Shown here piece after piece: positions 51,648 through 60,440 of a DNA stretch of 64,000 bases. Position numbers and translations under genes: made by a program. The stretch covers positions 62,001 to 126,000 of the forward strand of contig NZ_FMAG01000009.1 in NCBI RefSeq assembly GCF_900094585.1, written 5' to 3'. Numbering within the stretch: the stretch's first letter is position 1; each line of letters opens with the position of its first letter. This DNA comes from Martinezella multihospitum (GTDB lineage Bacteria; Pseudomonadota; Alphaproteobacteria; Rhizobiales; Rhizobiaceae). The notes under the pieces are model-generated. The model searched no databases, was not told the origin of the DNA, and worked only from the letters and a program-made list of their open reading frames with translations.

Positions 51648-52745
51648 ATGGCATCCATTCTTCGCATTCTCGGCATCGAAACAAGCTGCGACGAAACCGC
51701 TGCAGCCATTGTCGAGCGCCGGGATGACGGCACGCCCACGGTCTGTTCCGATGTCGTCCTCAGCCAATTGGACGAGCATAGCGCCTATGGCGGAGTCGTG
51801 CCGGAAATCGCTGCGCGGGCGCATGTCGAGGCGCTGGATACGCTGATCGACGAGGCATTGAAACGCGCCAATGTGTCGCTCTTAGACGTCGATGCCATTG
51901 CCGCTACCTCCGGTCCAGGCCTCATCGGAGGGCTGCTCGTGGGGCTGATGACCGGCAAGGCGATCTCGCGCGCCACCGGCAAGCCATTATACGCCATCAA
52001 CCATCTGGAAGGCCATGCGCTGACGGCGCGGCTGACGGACGGGCTTGCCTTTCCCTATCTCATGCTGCTCGTATCCGGCGGCCATACCCAGCTGATCCTG
52101 GTGCGTGGCGTCGGTCAGTACGAGCGCTGGGGCACCACCATTGACGATGCTCTCGGCGAAGCTTTCGACAAGACGGCGAAGCTTCTCGGGTTGCCTTATC
52201 CAGGCGGCCCGGCTGTGGAAGCAGCGGCCAGGAATGGCAATCCCGATCGCTTCGACCTTCCGCGGCCACTGGTCGGCGAAACGCGCCTTGATTTCTCTTT
52301 TTCCGGGCTGAAGACGGCGGTTCGGCAGGCGGCAACCGCCATTGCACCCGTCACGGAGCAGGATATCGCCGATATCTGTGCCTCCTTCCAGAAGGCGATC
52401 TCACGCACGCTGAAGGACCGCATCGGCCGTGGCCTGCAGCGCTTCAAGACGGAGTTTCCCAAAACGGCGGAACAGCCGTCGCTTGTGGTGGCGGGTGGTG
52501 TTGCCGCCAATCTTGAGCTGCGTCGCACACTACAGGAGCTTTGCGATGCCAACGGCTTCCGCTTCATCGCGCCGCCATTGAGATTGTGTACGGACAATGC
52601 CGTCATGATCGCCTGGGCCGGACTGGAGCGCATGGCGACGGGTGCCGCCCCTGACGATCTCGATGTGCAGCCGCGCTCGCGCTGGCCACTGGATCAGAAG
52701 GCGGAGACCCTGCTCGGACACGGCAAACGAGGAGCGAAGGCATGA
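51648..52745 (+). CDS. tsaD: tRNA N6-adenosine threonylcarbamoyltransferase TsaD
   Basis: TsaD transfers the threonylcarbamoyl group to A37 of ANN-decoding tRNAs, giving t6A, the substrate of MtaB in this window. The 365-residue ASKHA-fold protein has GIETSCDETA (9-18) and the metal motif HLEGH (His119, His123), with SGGHTQL and DFSFSGLKT downstream. The ATG at 51648 is well placed. Its stop overlaps gpsA as ATGA. Confidence 0.96.
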   Translation: MASILRILGIETSCDETAAAIVERRDDGTPTVCSDVVLSQLDEHSAYGGVVPEIAARAHVEALDTLIDEALKRANVSLLDVDAIAATSGPGLIGGLLVGLMTGKAISRATGKPLYAINHLEGHALTARLTDGLAFPYLMLLVSGGHTQLILVRGVGQYERWGTTIDDALGEAFDKTAKLLGLPYPGGPAVEAAARNGNPDRFDLPRPLVGETRLDFSFSGLKTAVRQAATAIAPVTEQDIADICASFQKAISRTLKDRIGRGLQRFKTEFPKTAEQPSLVVAGGVAANLELRRTLQELCDANGFRFIAPPLRLCTDNAVMIAWAGLERMATGAAPDDLDVQPRSRWPLDQKAETLLGHGKRGAKA

Positions 52746-53731
52746 GCGGCAACGAGCGGATCGCAGTCATCGGCGCCGGCGCTTTCGGTACGGCGCTTGC
52801 GGCAGTTATCGCGCTGACCGGCCGCAGCGAGGTCATTCTCGTTGGTCGCAATGCAGGCTTGATGGCCGATCTCTCAGCCGACCGCATGCATGATGCCGTT
52901 CTGCCCGGGATCGCACTGCCGGATTCGTTACAGTTTTCGGCCGAGGCAGATTCCATTTCCGATGCTGGCATCGTTCTTTTCGCCATGCCGTCGCAGGCGC
53001 AGGCCGATGCCGCCCGGCATTATGGCCCTTATCTTGCCAAGGATGCGATCGTCGTCACCTGCGCCAAGGGTATCGACAAGGTTTCCGGCGATCTCCTGAC
53101 CGACATGCTGGAGCGGGAGTTGCCGCTGCATGCCATCGCCGTGCTCTCCGGCCCGGGCTTTGCCGCCGACATCGCCAAGGGCCTGCCGACCGCCATGGCA
53201 ATCGCTGCCGCAGACATGGCCGTCGCGGAAAGGCTTGCACAGGCGATTTCCGGCCCGACCTTCCGCCTTTACGCCTCGGACGACCGCATCGGCGTGCAGC
53301 TCGGCGGCGCGCTGAAGAATGTTCTCGCCATCGCCTGCGGCATCGTCGAGGGCCGGGGCATCGGCGATTCCGCCCGTGCTGCCTTGATCAGCCGTGGCCT
53401 CGCCGAAATGTCGCGCTTCGTCGCGGCCAAGGGCGGCAAGGCAGAGACCGTGCGCGGGCTTTCCGGCCTTGGCGATCTCGTGCTGACGGCGACCAGCCAT
53501 CAATCCCGCAATCTCAGATTCGGTATCGCGCTTGGCCAGGGTGACACCGTCGATCCGGCGCACGGCACGCTGGTCGAAGGCGCCTATGCCGCCTCCATCG
53601 CCGCGCGGCTCGCTCACAAGCTCGGCGTCGGCATGCCGATCACCGACGCAGTCTCCGCCATCATCGACGGCAAGCTCGACATCGCATCCGCCATCGGGCA
53701 ATTGATGACACGGCCGATCACCACGGAATAG
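52742..53731 (+). CDS. gpsA: glycerol-3-phosphate dehydrogenase [NAD(P)+]
   Basis: GpsA makes sn-glycerol 3-phosphate for phospholipids. The 329 residues include the nucleotide motif GAGAFGTALA (11-20), KGIDKVSGDLLTD (about 102), GGALKNVLAIACG with the catalytic Lys, and the C-terminal GLSGLGDLVLT. It starts within the tsaD stop (ATGA). In many rhizobia the YCII-EVE genes follow directly; here a toxin-antitoxin module lies between. Confidence 0.95.
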   Translation: MSGNERIAVIGAGAFGTALAAVIALTGRSEVILVGRNAGLMADLSADRMHDAVLPGIALPDSLQFSAEADSISDAGIVLFAMPSQAQADAARHYGPYLAKDAIVVTCAKGIDKVSGDLLTDMLERELPLHAIAVLSGPGFAADIAKGLPTAMAIAAADMAVAERLAQAISGPTFRLYASDDRIGVQLGGALKNVLAIACGIVEGRGIGDSARAALISRGLAEMSRFVAAKGGKAETVRGLSGLGDLVLTATSHQSRNLRFGIALGQGDTVDPAHGTLVEGAYAASIAARLAHKLGVGMPITDAVSAIIDGKLDIASAIGQLMTRPITTE

Positions 53732-53750
53732 CTTGTATAGCTGCGTCGCT

Positions 53751-53771
53751 CTGGATATATTACTGGATATA
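53751..53771. promoter_or_regulatory. paired 9-bp direct repeats before the vapB-like gene
   Basis: CTGGATATA occurs at 53751 and 53763, 12 bp apart, immediately before AGGAGG (53773-53778) and the ATG at 53785. This fits an autoregulatory antitoxin operator. Confidence 0.55.
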
Positions 53772-53784
53772 CAGGAGGCCCCCG

Positions 53785-54084
53785 ATGACCGTTTCGCAGA
53801 AACGCGCAGTCCAGAATTACCGCTCCCGTCTTGGCGAGCGCGGTTTGGCACGATTCGAGGTGCTGGGGCTCGATGGTGACAAGGCTCTCCTCAGAGAAAC
53901 TGCGCGACGGTTGGCTGAAGGTGGCGCCGAGTCGGCCCGTATTCGCGATGTTCTAACGAAGACCGTTTCGGGAGAGCCGCCGAAAAAGGGCGGTGTTTAC
54001 GCTTGGCTGCGCAGCTCGCCGCTTGTTGGAGCGGATCTCGATCTTGAAAGGGTGAAGGGCAAAGTGCGCGAGATTGATCTTTGA
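53785..54084 (+). CDS. VapB-like antitoxin
   Basis: A 99-residue basic-then-acidic small protein: MTVSQKRAVQNYRSRLGERGLARF, LDGDKALLRETARRLAEGG, and a C-terminal arm GADLDLERVKGKVREIDL. The N-terminal helix resembles a DNA-binding antitoxin domain (XRE/ribbon-like), but I cannot name the fold with confidence. A strong AGGAGG precedes the ATG. Its TGA overlaps the TTG start of the PIN toxin, the hallmark of a coupled module. Confidence 0.8.
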   Translation: MTVSQKRAVQNYRSRLGERGLARFEVLGLDGDKALLRETARRLAEGGAESARIRDVLTKTVSGEPPKKGGVYAWLRSSPLVGADLDLERVKGKVREIDL

Positions 54085-54512
54085 CACGCTATTTGCTCGA
54101 CACGAACATCATCAGCAATACAATCAAACCTGAGCCGTCGCCCCATCTTGCACGTTGGTTAGAGGGTCAGGTGGATGATGATCTCTTTATAGCAGCGTCC
54201 ACAATTGCCGAAATTCGGCGCGGCATCCTGATCATGCCGGCGGGACGTAAGCGTGATGATCTTGAAGCATGGTTTCTCGGCGGTCAGGGACCGCTGGCAT
54301 ATTTTGCGGGACGCATTCTTTCCTTTGACGAGGATGCTGCTTTGATCTGGGCGCAACTCATGGCCGAGGGCAGGATAGCGGGCAGACAACGCGACCCTAT
54401 GGACATGTTGATCGCCTCCGTTGCAATTGCGAACGATTGCGTTATCGCGACCCATAATGAAGCCGATTTCTGGGGCCTAGATATCATCAATCCGCTCTGC
54501 GCAGAAATATGA
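54081..54512 (+). CDS. VapC-type PIN-domain toxin
   Basis: A 143-residue PIN ribonuclease: YLLDTNIIS with Asp7, ASTIAEIRRG with Glu44, DPMDMLIASVA with Asp108, and EADFWGLD with Asp129 form the acidic metal site. VapC toxins cleave tRNA or rRNA. Translation starts at a TTG overlapping the antitoxin stop. Base composition is lower in GC than the neighbouring gpsA and yciI genes, consistent with horizontal gain. Confidence 0.9.
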   Translation: MTRYLLDTNIISNTIKPEPSPHLARWLEGQVDDDLFIAASTIAEIRRGILIMPAGRKRDDLEAWFLGGQGPLAYFAGRILSFDEDAALIWAQLMAEGRIAGRQRDPMDMLIASVAIANDCVIATHNEADFWGLDIINPLCAEI

Positions 54513-54581
54513 TGACCTCTCGTGATCGAGGCTTTATCCATCACCATCAATAGTTTTCGATTTTCTTGGGAGAATTAAACA

Positions 54582-54875
54582 ATGCTGTTCGCCTTTGTCT
54601 GCAAGGACAAGCCCGGTCACCTGAATGTCCGCATGGAGACGCGCCCGGCGCATGTGGAGCATCTGAACAAGCTCAATGCCGAGGGCACGCTGAAGATGGC
54701 AGGTCCGTTCCTCGATGAAGAAGGCAAGCCGAACGGCAGCCTGGTGATCGTCGAGGCGGAAAGCGTCGAAGCGGCGGTCGCGATTGCCGATTCGGACCCC
54801 TATACGAAGGCCGGCCTGTTCGAGAGCGTCGAGGTCAAGCCATTCAACTGGGTCTTCAACAAGCCGGAGGCATGA
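54582..54875 (+). CDS. YciI-family protein
   Basis: A 97-residue dimeric alpha/beta-barrel protein: MLFAFVCKDKPGHLNVR, AHVEHLNKLNAEGTLKMAGPF and a conserved HPF/DP-type loop (DSDPYTKAGLFE). The conserved His/Asp pair suggests catalysis, but the reaction is unknown. It precedes the EVE-domain gene by 3 bp and is probably in one operon with it and the following methyltransferase. Confidence 0.9.
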   Translation: MLFAFVCKDKPGHLNVRMETRPAHVEHLNKLNAEGTLKMAGPFLDEEGKPNGSLVIVEAESVEAAVAIADSDPYTKAGLFESVEVKPFNWVFNKPEA

Positions 54876-54878
54876 GAG

Positions 54879-55310
54879 ATGGCGCATTGGCTTTACAAAT
54901 CCGAGCCGTCCTCCTGGTCGTGGCAGCAGCAGAAGGATGCCGGCGAAAAGGGAACCGAGTGGACCGGCGTGCGCAACTATCTCGCCCGCAACAACATGCG
55001 GGCCATGCAGATCGGCGACAAGGGCTTCTTCTATCATTCCAATGACGGGCTCGAAGTCGTCGGCATCGTCGAGGTCTGCGCATTGGCGCATCCGGATTCG
55101 ACCGCCAAGGACGATCCGCGCTGGGAATGCGTCGACATCCGCGCCGTCCGCGACATGCCGAAGCCCGTGACCCTCAAGGACATCAAGGCCAACACAAAGC
55201 TTTCGCAGATGGCGCTCGTCACTTCCATGCGGCTTTCGGTGCAGCCGGTGACCGATGACGAGTGGCTCGAAGTCTGCCGCATGGGCGGGCTGGATAACCC
55301 TCCGGCCTGA
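54879..55310 (+). CDS. EVE-domain protein
   Basis: A 143-residue PUA-like EVE protein: MAHWLYKSEPSSWSW (the conserved KSEP), WTGVRNYLARNNMRAMQIGD, and FFYHSNDGLEVVGIVEV. EVE domains bind modified bases or RNA. It is co-directional with yciI and the methyltransferase, a common rhizobial cluster whose role is not established. Confidence 0.92.
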   Translation: MAHWLYKSEPSSWSWQQQKDAGEKGTEWTGVRNYLARNNMRAMQIGDKGFFYHSNDGLEVVGIVEVCALAHPDSTAKDDPRWECVDIRAVRDMPKPVTLKDIKANTKLSQMALVTSMRLSVQPVTDDEWLEVCRMGGLDNPPA

Positions 55311-55328
55311 TTCGGTGGGTGGGGTTCG

Positions 55329-55979
55329 TTGAAAACCGATCCGGAAAGCTTCATCCGTGCCAATACCAGCCTGATGGCGCCGCCGCATGTGCCGGAAATC
55401 CGGCTGCATCTGGCAAGCGAGGCGCATGAGCTCTGGCTGAAGACGGAAGAGGAGCTGGAAGAGATCGGCCTGCCGCCGCCCTTCTGGGCCTTTGCCTGGG
55501 CAGGCGGCCAGGGCTTGGCGCGCTATATTCTCGATCACCCGGGGATCGTTGTCGGTAAAACGGTGATCGATTTTGCCAGCGGCTCCGGGCTTGTCGCTAT
55601 TGCCGCCAGGCGTGCGGGTGCGCGGCATGTGCTAGCCATCGATATCGATCCCTGGGCAGGCACGGCAATCCGGCTCAATGCCGTTGAAAACGGCGTGGCC
55701 CTGGATTTCTCCGGCGACGATATTGTCGGGCAGGCCGTGGATGCGGGCGTCATTCTTGCCGGCGATGTCTTCTATGATCGCGATTTTGCCGCGAGCCTCG
55801 TTCCCTGGTTCCGGCGATTGGCAGGCGAGGGAAGGACCATTCTGGTCGGCGATCCCGGCAGAGCCTATCTTCCCAAGGATCGTCTGGAAGAGCAGGCGAC
55901 CTATCAGGTGCCGGTGACGCGGGCGCTTGAGGATAGCGAAGTCAAGAAAACGACGGTCTGGCGGTTTCTTGCCGGTTGA
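55329..55979 (+). CDS. class I SAM-dependent methyltransferase, ETF-beta lysine methyltransferase-like
   Basis: A 216-residue PrmA-like protein: PFWAFAWAGGQGLARYIL, then the SAM motif VIDFASGSGLVAIAAARRAG (quoted as key residues; about 78-97) and AIDIDPWAGTAIRLNA. The layout matches bacterial homologues of ETF-beta lysine methyltransferase (50S methyltransferase/ETFB-KMT group). It begins at a TTG (55329) after a G-rich stretch; an internal ATG at codon 16 is an alternative. It ends just before a convergent secreted-protein gene. Confidence 0.87.
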   Translation: MKTDPESFIRANTSLMAPPHVPEIRLHLASEAHELWLKTEEELEEIGLPPPFWAFAWAGGQGLARYILDHPGIVVGKTVIDFASGSGLVAIAARRAGARHVLAIDIDPWAGTAIRLNAVENGVALDFSGDDIVGQAVDAGVILAGDVFYDRDFAASLVPWFRRLAGEGRTILVGDPGRAYLPKDRLEEQATYQVPVTRALEDSEVKKTTVWRFLAG

Positions 55980-55985
55980 GAATCA

Positions 55986-56384
55986 TCAGTGCCGGATGAC
56001 GCAGACGCCCGCTTCATACGAGCAGGGATTGCCGGCATAGCGAACATCGATGACCTTCGCCTTCGGCCGCAGCTGCATCGCAGCGGGCCGGGCATAAGGA
56101 TTGTAGCCGCCATAGCCGATAACATAGGTGCCGCCATCGGCCCGATAGACGTCGGCTGAGCCGGCATAGCTGCCGGCACTCGCGGCGTCGCGGCGCTCCA
56201 TCATCACGATTCTGGCTGGTTGCTGTCGTGCGCCACCCTGCGGTTCCGAAATCTGGTGCAGGCGCACGATGCCGGAGCGATCGTGATGGTGCCAGTGGCG
56301 ATAGTCGCTGGCCGAAGTCGGCGTCGAGGAAAGAGCGGCTGCCGCCAAAATAAGCGCTGCTGCCTTGAAAAGATGCGGCTTCAT
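55986..56384 (-). CDS. small secreted protein of unknown function
   Basis: A 132-residue protein with a signal peptide (MKPHLFKAAALILAAAALSS, cleavage near TSA/SD at 26). It has a His-rich mature start (YRHWHHHDRSG) and two cysteines (CSYEAGVC) near the C-terminus that could form a disulfide. No named family is recognised. The His cluster may bind metal; this is inference. Confidence 0.75.
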   Translation of the reverse strand: MKPHLFKAAALILAAAALSSTPTSASDYRHWHHHDRSGIVRLHQISEPQGGARQQPARIVMMERRDAASAGSYAGSADVYRADGGTYVIGYGGYNPYARPAAMQLRPKAKVIDVRYAGNPCSYEAGVCVIRH

Positions 56385-56641
56385 GATTCGCCCCGCTTCC
56401 GATCGGTTAATGAAATCTTAACGGCAGATTGCCCCAAGACTGCCGCGAAGTCCACGCCAGGGTTGCCGAAATGGTAAATAGCCCGGAATGGGGAGTCCGT
56501 GGTTGCATGCTCGCTAAAGTGCAGAGCGATCCGAATCGATTAAATTCGATGCAGGCATCAATTGTGCTTGTCGATGGACGTCTGTGTGATTAATGGTCGC
56601 AATGATGCAACGCACACTGCGCATCTCTGCGCGCGCGTTGC

Positions 56642-56655
56642 CCCGGATATCCGGG
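56642..56655. promoter_or_regulatory. 14-bp perfect palindrome upstream of sdhC
   Basis: CCCGGATATCCGGG lies 32 bp before the sdhC start. It is the only strong signal in the 303-bp gene-free gap 56385-56687, which must hold the sdh promoter. Confidence 0.5.
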
Positions 56656-56687
56656 TTCTAAGCGTATCGTAACGCCGCGAGGTTCTG

Positions 56688-57086
56688 ATGGCGAACGTCA
56701 CACAAAACCGGCCTCTGTCGCCGCATCTGCAAATCTACAAACCCATCCCCACCATGGTCATGTCGATCGTCCATCGTATCACCGGTGGCGCGCTCTACTT
56801 CGGCACGGTGCTGGTTGCCTGGTGGCTGATCGCCGCCGCGACGGGACAGGGCTATTTCGAGCTGGTCAACTGGATCATGGGCACGATCATCGGCCGCATC
56901 ATCCTGCTCGGCTATACCTGGGCGCTGCTGCATCATATGCTGGGTGGCTTCCGTCATTTCATCTGGGATCTCGGGCATGGTTTTGATCCCGCCGTCTCGA
57001 CGAAGATGGCCAAATTCACGCTCATCGCCTCGATCTGTCTGACCGCGCTGGTCTGGATCATCGGCATCGCCATCCGCCTGGGTTGA
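56688..57086 (+). CDS. sdhC: succinate dehydrogenase cytochrome b556 subunit
   Basis: SdhC anchors complex II in the membrane and contributes to haem b and quinone sites. The 132 residues start RPLSPHLQIYKP, then SIVHRITGG with the family Ser/Arg quinone residues, and three transmembrane helices; HHMLGGFRH holds the haem-ligand His region. It begins the sdhCDAB operon, whose products carry electrons from succinate to quinone. Confidence 0.95.
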   Translation: MANVTQNRPLSPHLQIYKPIPTMVMSIVHRITGGALYFGTVLVAWWLIAAATGQGYFELVNWIMGTIIGRIILLGYTWALLHHMLGGFRHFIWDLGHGFDPAVSTKMAKFTLIASICLTALVWIIGIAIRLG

Positions 57087-57089
57087 TTG

Positions 57090-57134
57090 GCATGATCGTT
57101 CCCGGAAGCGCTCGGGCGCCTTTCGGGATCATGC
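57090..57134. repeat. palindromic element between sdhC and sdhD
   Basis: GCATGATC (57090-57097) and GATCATGC (57127-57134) flank a GC-rich centre. It is related to the element at 1741-1784 and sits inside an operon. Confidence 0.7.
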
Positions 57135-57151
57135 TTTAAAGGATATTTCTC

Positions 57152-57532
57152 ATGGATATGCGCACTCCTCTGGGCAAAGTCCGCGGTCTCGGTTCCGCCA
57201 AGGAAGGCACCGATCATTTCTGGCGCCAGCGCCTGACCGCCGTTGCCAACGTTCCCCTCTTCCTCTTCTTCGTCATCTTCCTGATCATCTATGCCGGCGC
57301 GCCCTACGCGGAAGTCGTGCATGCGATCTCGAACCCGATCGTGGCCGTGATCTTCGGCTTGATGGTGCTCTCCGGCGTCATTCACATGAAGCTCGGCATG
57401 CAGGTCATCATCGAGGACTATGTCCACGGCGAGTTCGGCAAGATCGTCCTTCTCATGCTCAACACGTTCTTCGCGATCATCATGGCCGGGCTCTGTCTTT
57501 TCGCCATTCTGAAGATCGCGTTCGTAGGATAA
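57152..57532 (+). CDS. sdhD: succinate dehydrogenase hydrophobic membrane anchor subunit
   Basis: The second membrane anchor of complex II. The 126 residues have MRTPLGKVRGLGSAKEGTDHFW followed by three hydrophobic helices. HMKLGMQVIIEDYVHGE near 85-100 includes the haem-ligand His and conserved Asp/Tyr residues of the family. The next gene, sdhA, begins 7 bp after its stop. Confidence 0.95.
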   Translation: MDMRTPLGKVRGLGSAKEGTDHFWRQRLTAVANVPLFLFFVIFLIIYAGAPYAEVVHAISNPIVAVIFGLMVLSGVIHMKLGMQVIIEDYVHGEFGKIVLLMLNTFFAIIMAGLCLFAILKIAFVG

Positions 57533-57539
57533 TTGCATC

Positions 57540-59396
57540 ATGGCACCGAACTCATCTGCTCAGAATGGGGCTGCCCAGAACGGGAAAGCCTACAAGTACA
57601 TCGATCACTCCTATGACGTGATCGTCGTCGGCGCCGGCGGCGCCGGCCTGCGCGCCACGCTCGGCATGGCCGAGCAGGGCTTCCGCACGGCCTGCATCAC
57701 CAAGGTCTTCCCCACCCGTTCGCACACGGTCGCGGCGCAAGGCGGCATTGCCGCCTCGCTGCAGAACATGACGCCGGACAGCTGGCAGTGGCACCTCTAC
57801 GACACCGTCAAGGGTTCCGACTGGCTCGGCGACGTCGATGCCATGCAGTACATGGTCATGGAAGCGCCGAAGGCCGTCTACGAGCTCGAGCATTATGGCG
57901 TGCCCTTCTCGCGCAACGAAGAAGGCAAGATCTATCAGCGCCCGTTCGGCGGCCACATGCAGAATTTCGGCGAAGGACCGCCGGTGCAGCGCACCTGTGC
58001 CGCCGCCGACCGTACCGGCCACGCCATTCTGCACACGCTCTACGGCCAGTCGCTGCGCAACAATGCGGAATTCTTCATCGAATATTTCGCGCTCGACCTC
58101 ATCATGTCCGACGATGGCAGCCGTTGCACCGGCGTCGTCGCCTGGTGCCTCGATGACGGCACGATCCATCGCTTCGCCGCCAAGATGGTGGTGCTGGCGA
58201 CCGGCGGCTATGGCCGCGCCTATTTCTCGGCGACGTCTGCCCATACCTGCACCGGCGACGGTGGCGGCATGGTGGCCCGCGCCGGCCTGCCGTTGCAGGA
58301 CATGGAATTCGTGCAGTTCCATCCGACCGGCATCTACGGCTCGGGCTGCCTGATTACCGAAGGTGCACGCGGCGAAGGTGGTTACCTCGTCAATTCCGAG
58401 GGCGAGCGCTTCATGGAGCGTTACGCTCCTTCGGCCAAGGACCTTGCTTCGCGCGATGTCGTTTCGCGCTGCATGACGCTGGAAATCCGCGAGGGCCGCG
58501 GCGTCGGCAAGAACAAGGACCACATCTTCCTGCATCTCGACCACCTCGATCCGGCCGTGCTGCATGAGCGTCTTCCAGGCATTTCCGAGAGCGCCCGCAT
58601 CTTTGCTGGTGTCGACGTGACTCGCGATCCGATCCCGGTCCTGCCGACCGTTCACTACAACATGGGCGGCATTCCGACGAACTATTGGGGCGAAGTGCTC
58701 AACGCCGACAGCAACAATCCGGAGCGCGTGTTGCCGGGCCTGATGGCCGTCGGCGAAGCCGGCTGTGCTTCGGTGCACGGCGCCAACCGCCTCGGCTCCA
58801 ACTCGCTGATCGACCTTGTGGTTTTCGGCCGTGCCGCTGCCATCCGCGCCGGCCAGGTCATCGACCGCAACAGCCCGGTTCCGCCTGTGAATGTCGCCGC
58901 CTGCGACAAGATCATGGATCGCTTCGATCGCCTGCGCCACGCCAGCGGCTCGACACCGACGGCAGCACTGCGCGAGAAAATGCAGCGCGCCATGCAGGAA
59001 GACGCCGCCGTGTTCCGCACCCAGGAATCGCTGGAATCCGGTTGCCGCCGCCTTTCGGAAATCTGGAAGGAAATGGCCGACATCAAGGTCACCGACCGCT
59101 CGCTGATCTGGAACTCCGATCTCGTCGAGACGCTTGAGCTGCACAATCTGATGGCCAACGCCATCACGACGATTTATGGCGCCGAGGCCCGCAAGGAAAG
59201 CCGTGGCTCGCATGCCCGCGAGGACTATACTGAGGGCAAGTTCGCCGGCCGTGACGACGAAAACTGGCGCAAGCATACGCTCGCCTGGGTTAACGAGGCA
59301 GGCGACGTGACGCTCGACTATCGTCCGGTTCACACCGACCTGATCGCCGAAGGCATCGATCCGCACAAGATCGAGCCGAAGGCACGCGTGTACTGA
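57540..59396 (+). CDS. sdhA: succinate dehydrogenase flavoprotein subunit
   Basis: SdhA oxidises succinate to fumarate with covalent FAD. The 618-residue protein has the dinucleotide motif GAGGAG (31-36), the flavin-attachment His62 in SHTVAAQGG, and ESLESGCRRL and other family segments. The ATG at 57540 gives a short polar extension typical of rhizobia. It lies in sdhCDAB with 17 bp to sdhB. Confidence 0.97.
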   Translation: MAPNSSAQNGAAQNGKAYKYIDHSYDVIVVGAGGAGLRATLGMAEQGFRTACITKVFPTRSHTVAAQGGIAASLQNMTPDSWQWHLYDTVKGSDWLGDVDAMQYMVMEAPKAVYELEHYGVPFSRNEEGKIYQRPFGGHMQNFGEGPPVQRTCAAADRTGHAILHTLYGQSLRNNAEFFIEYFALDLIMSDDGSRCTGVVAWCLDDGTIHRFAAKMVVLATGGYGRAYFSATSAHTCTGDGGGMVARAGLPLQDMEFVQFHPTGIYGSGCLITEGARGEGGYLVNSEGERFMERYAPSAKDLASRDVVSRCMTLEIREGRGVGKNKDHIFLHLDHLDPAVLHERLPGISESARIFAGVDVTRDPIPVLPTVHYNMGGIPTNYWGEVLNADSNNPERVLPGLMAVGEAGCASVHGANRLGSNSLIDLVVFGRAAAIRAGQVIDRNSPVPPVNVAACDKIMDRFDRLRHASGSTPTAALREKMQRAMQEDAAVFRTQESLESGCRRLSEIWKEMADIKVTDRSLIWNSDLVETLELHNLMANAITTIYGAEARKESRGSHAREDYTEGKFAGRDDENWRKHTLAWVNEAGDVTLDYRPVHTDLIAEGIDPHKIEPKARVY

Positions 59397-59413
59397 TCTG
59401 AGAGGAACTGACC

Positions 59414-60193
59414 ATGGTTGAACTCGCTCTCCCCAAGAACTCTCAGATGCGCGAAGGCAAGGTCTGGCCGAAGCCGGTCGGCGCCAAGAATACGCGCGAA
59501 TTCCGCGTTTATCGCTGGAGCCCGGATGACGGCCAGAACCCGAGCATCGATACCTATTATATCGATGTCGACGATTGCGGCCCGATGGTGCTCGACGGTC
59601 TGCTCTACATCAAGAACAAGATCGATCCGACGCTGACGCTGCGCCGCTCCTGTCGCGAAGGCATTTGCGGTTCCTGCGCGATGAACATCGACGGCACCAA
59701 CACGCTCGCCTGCACCAAGGGTCTGGACGAGATCAAGGGCACGGTGAAGATCTATCCGCTACCGCATATGCCCGTCGTCAAGGACCTTGTGCCGGATCTG
59801 ACGAACTTCTACGCCCAGCACCGCTCGATCGAGCCCTGGCTGAAGACGGTTTCGCCGCCGCCGGCCAAGGAATGGAAGCAGAGCCATGAAGATCGCCTGA
59901 AGCTCGACGGTCTCTACGAGTGCATCCTGTGCGCCTGCTGCTCGACTTCCTGTCCGAGCTACTGGTGGAACGGCGACCGCTATCTCGGCCCGGCTGTCCT
60001 CCTGCAGGCCTATCGCTGGCTGATCGATTCCAGAGACGAAGCCAAGGGCGAACGCCTCGACAATCTCGAGGACCCCTTCCGCCTCTATCGCTGCCACACG
60101 ATCATGAACTGCGCCCAGACCTGCCCGAAGGGTCTGAACCCGGCCAAGGCAATCGCCGAAATCAAGAAGATGATGGTCGAGCGGCGGGTCTAA
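59414..60193 (+). CDS. sdhB: succinate dehydrogenase iron-sulfur subunit
   Basis: SdhB passes electrons from FAD to quinone through three clusters. The 259 residues have the [2Fe-2S] cysteines Cys80, Cys85, Cys88 and Cys100 (SCREGICGSC), and the [4Fe-4S] site starting at Cys170 in CILCACC with Cys180. The [3Fe-4S] ligands lie near the C-terminal CHTIMNCAQTCPKG. It is the last sdh gene; a weak hairpin follows. Confidence 0.97.
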   Translation: MVELALPKNSQMREGKVWPKPVGAKNTREFRVYRWSPDDGQNPSIDTYYIDVDDCGPMVLDGLLYIKNKIDPTLTLRRSCREGICGSCAMNIDGTNTLACTKGLDEIKGTVKIYPLPHMPVVKDLVPDLTNFYAQHRSIEPWLKTVSPPPAKEWKQSHEDRLKLDGLYECILCACCSTSCPSYWWNGDRYLGPAVLLQAYRWLIDSRDEAKGERLDNLEDPFRLYRCHTIMNCAQTCPKGLNPAKAIAEIKKMMVERRV

Positions 60194-60211
60194 CCCGCTG
60201 CTCCGATCTTT

Positions 60212-60245
60212 TTCGACGCGCCCTCAATGCCTAGGGGGCGTCGAA
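60212..60245 (+). terminator. hairpin after sdhB, weak terminator
   Basis: TTCGACGCGCCCT and AGGGGGCGTCGAA form an imperfect long stem 19 bp past sdhB, but only A/T-mixed sequence follows, so termination is uncertain. Confidence 0.4.
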
Positions 60246-60440
60246 ATTCGCCGCTCGCGTCTATTTTGCCTCTGGTTCGGTGAGTTGAGCCTTGAAACCA
60301 CCCGATTCTTGTCCAGCTATGGCCTTCGGCAATTTGTGGCGGTATCGACTTGATTAACCAAAGTGAAATACGATAATTCGGACATCATTAAACATCACTT
60401 TGCAGATGTCAGCGGTGGACAATCATTTAGGAGTGTGATG

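Noticed and set aside
57552..59366. 604-codon open frame opposite sdhA
   Set aside because: sdhA is complete and highly conserved; the antisense frame reflects codon bias.
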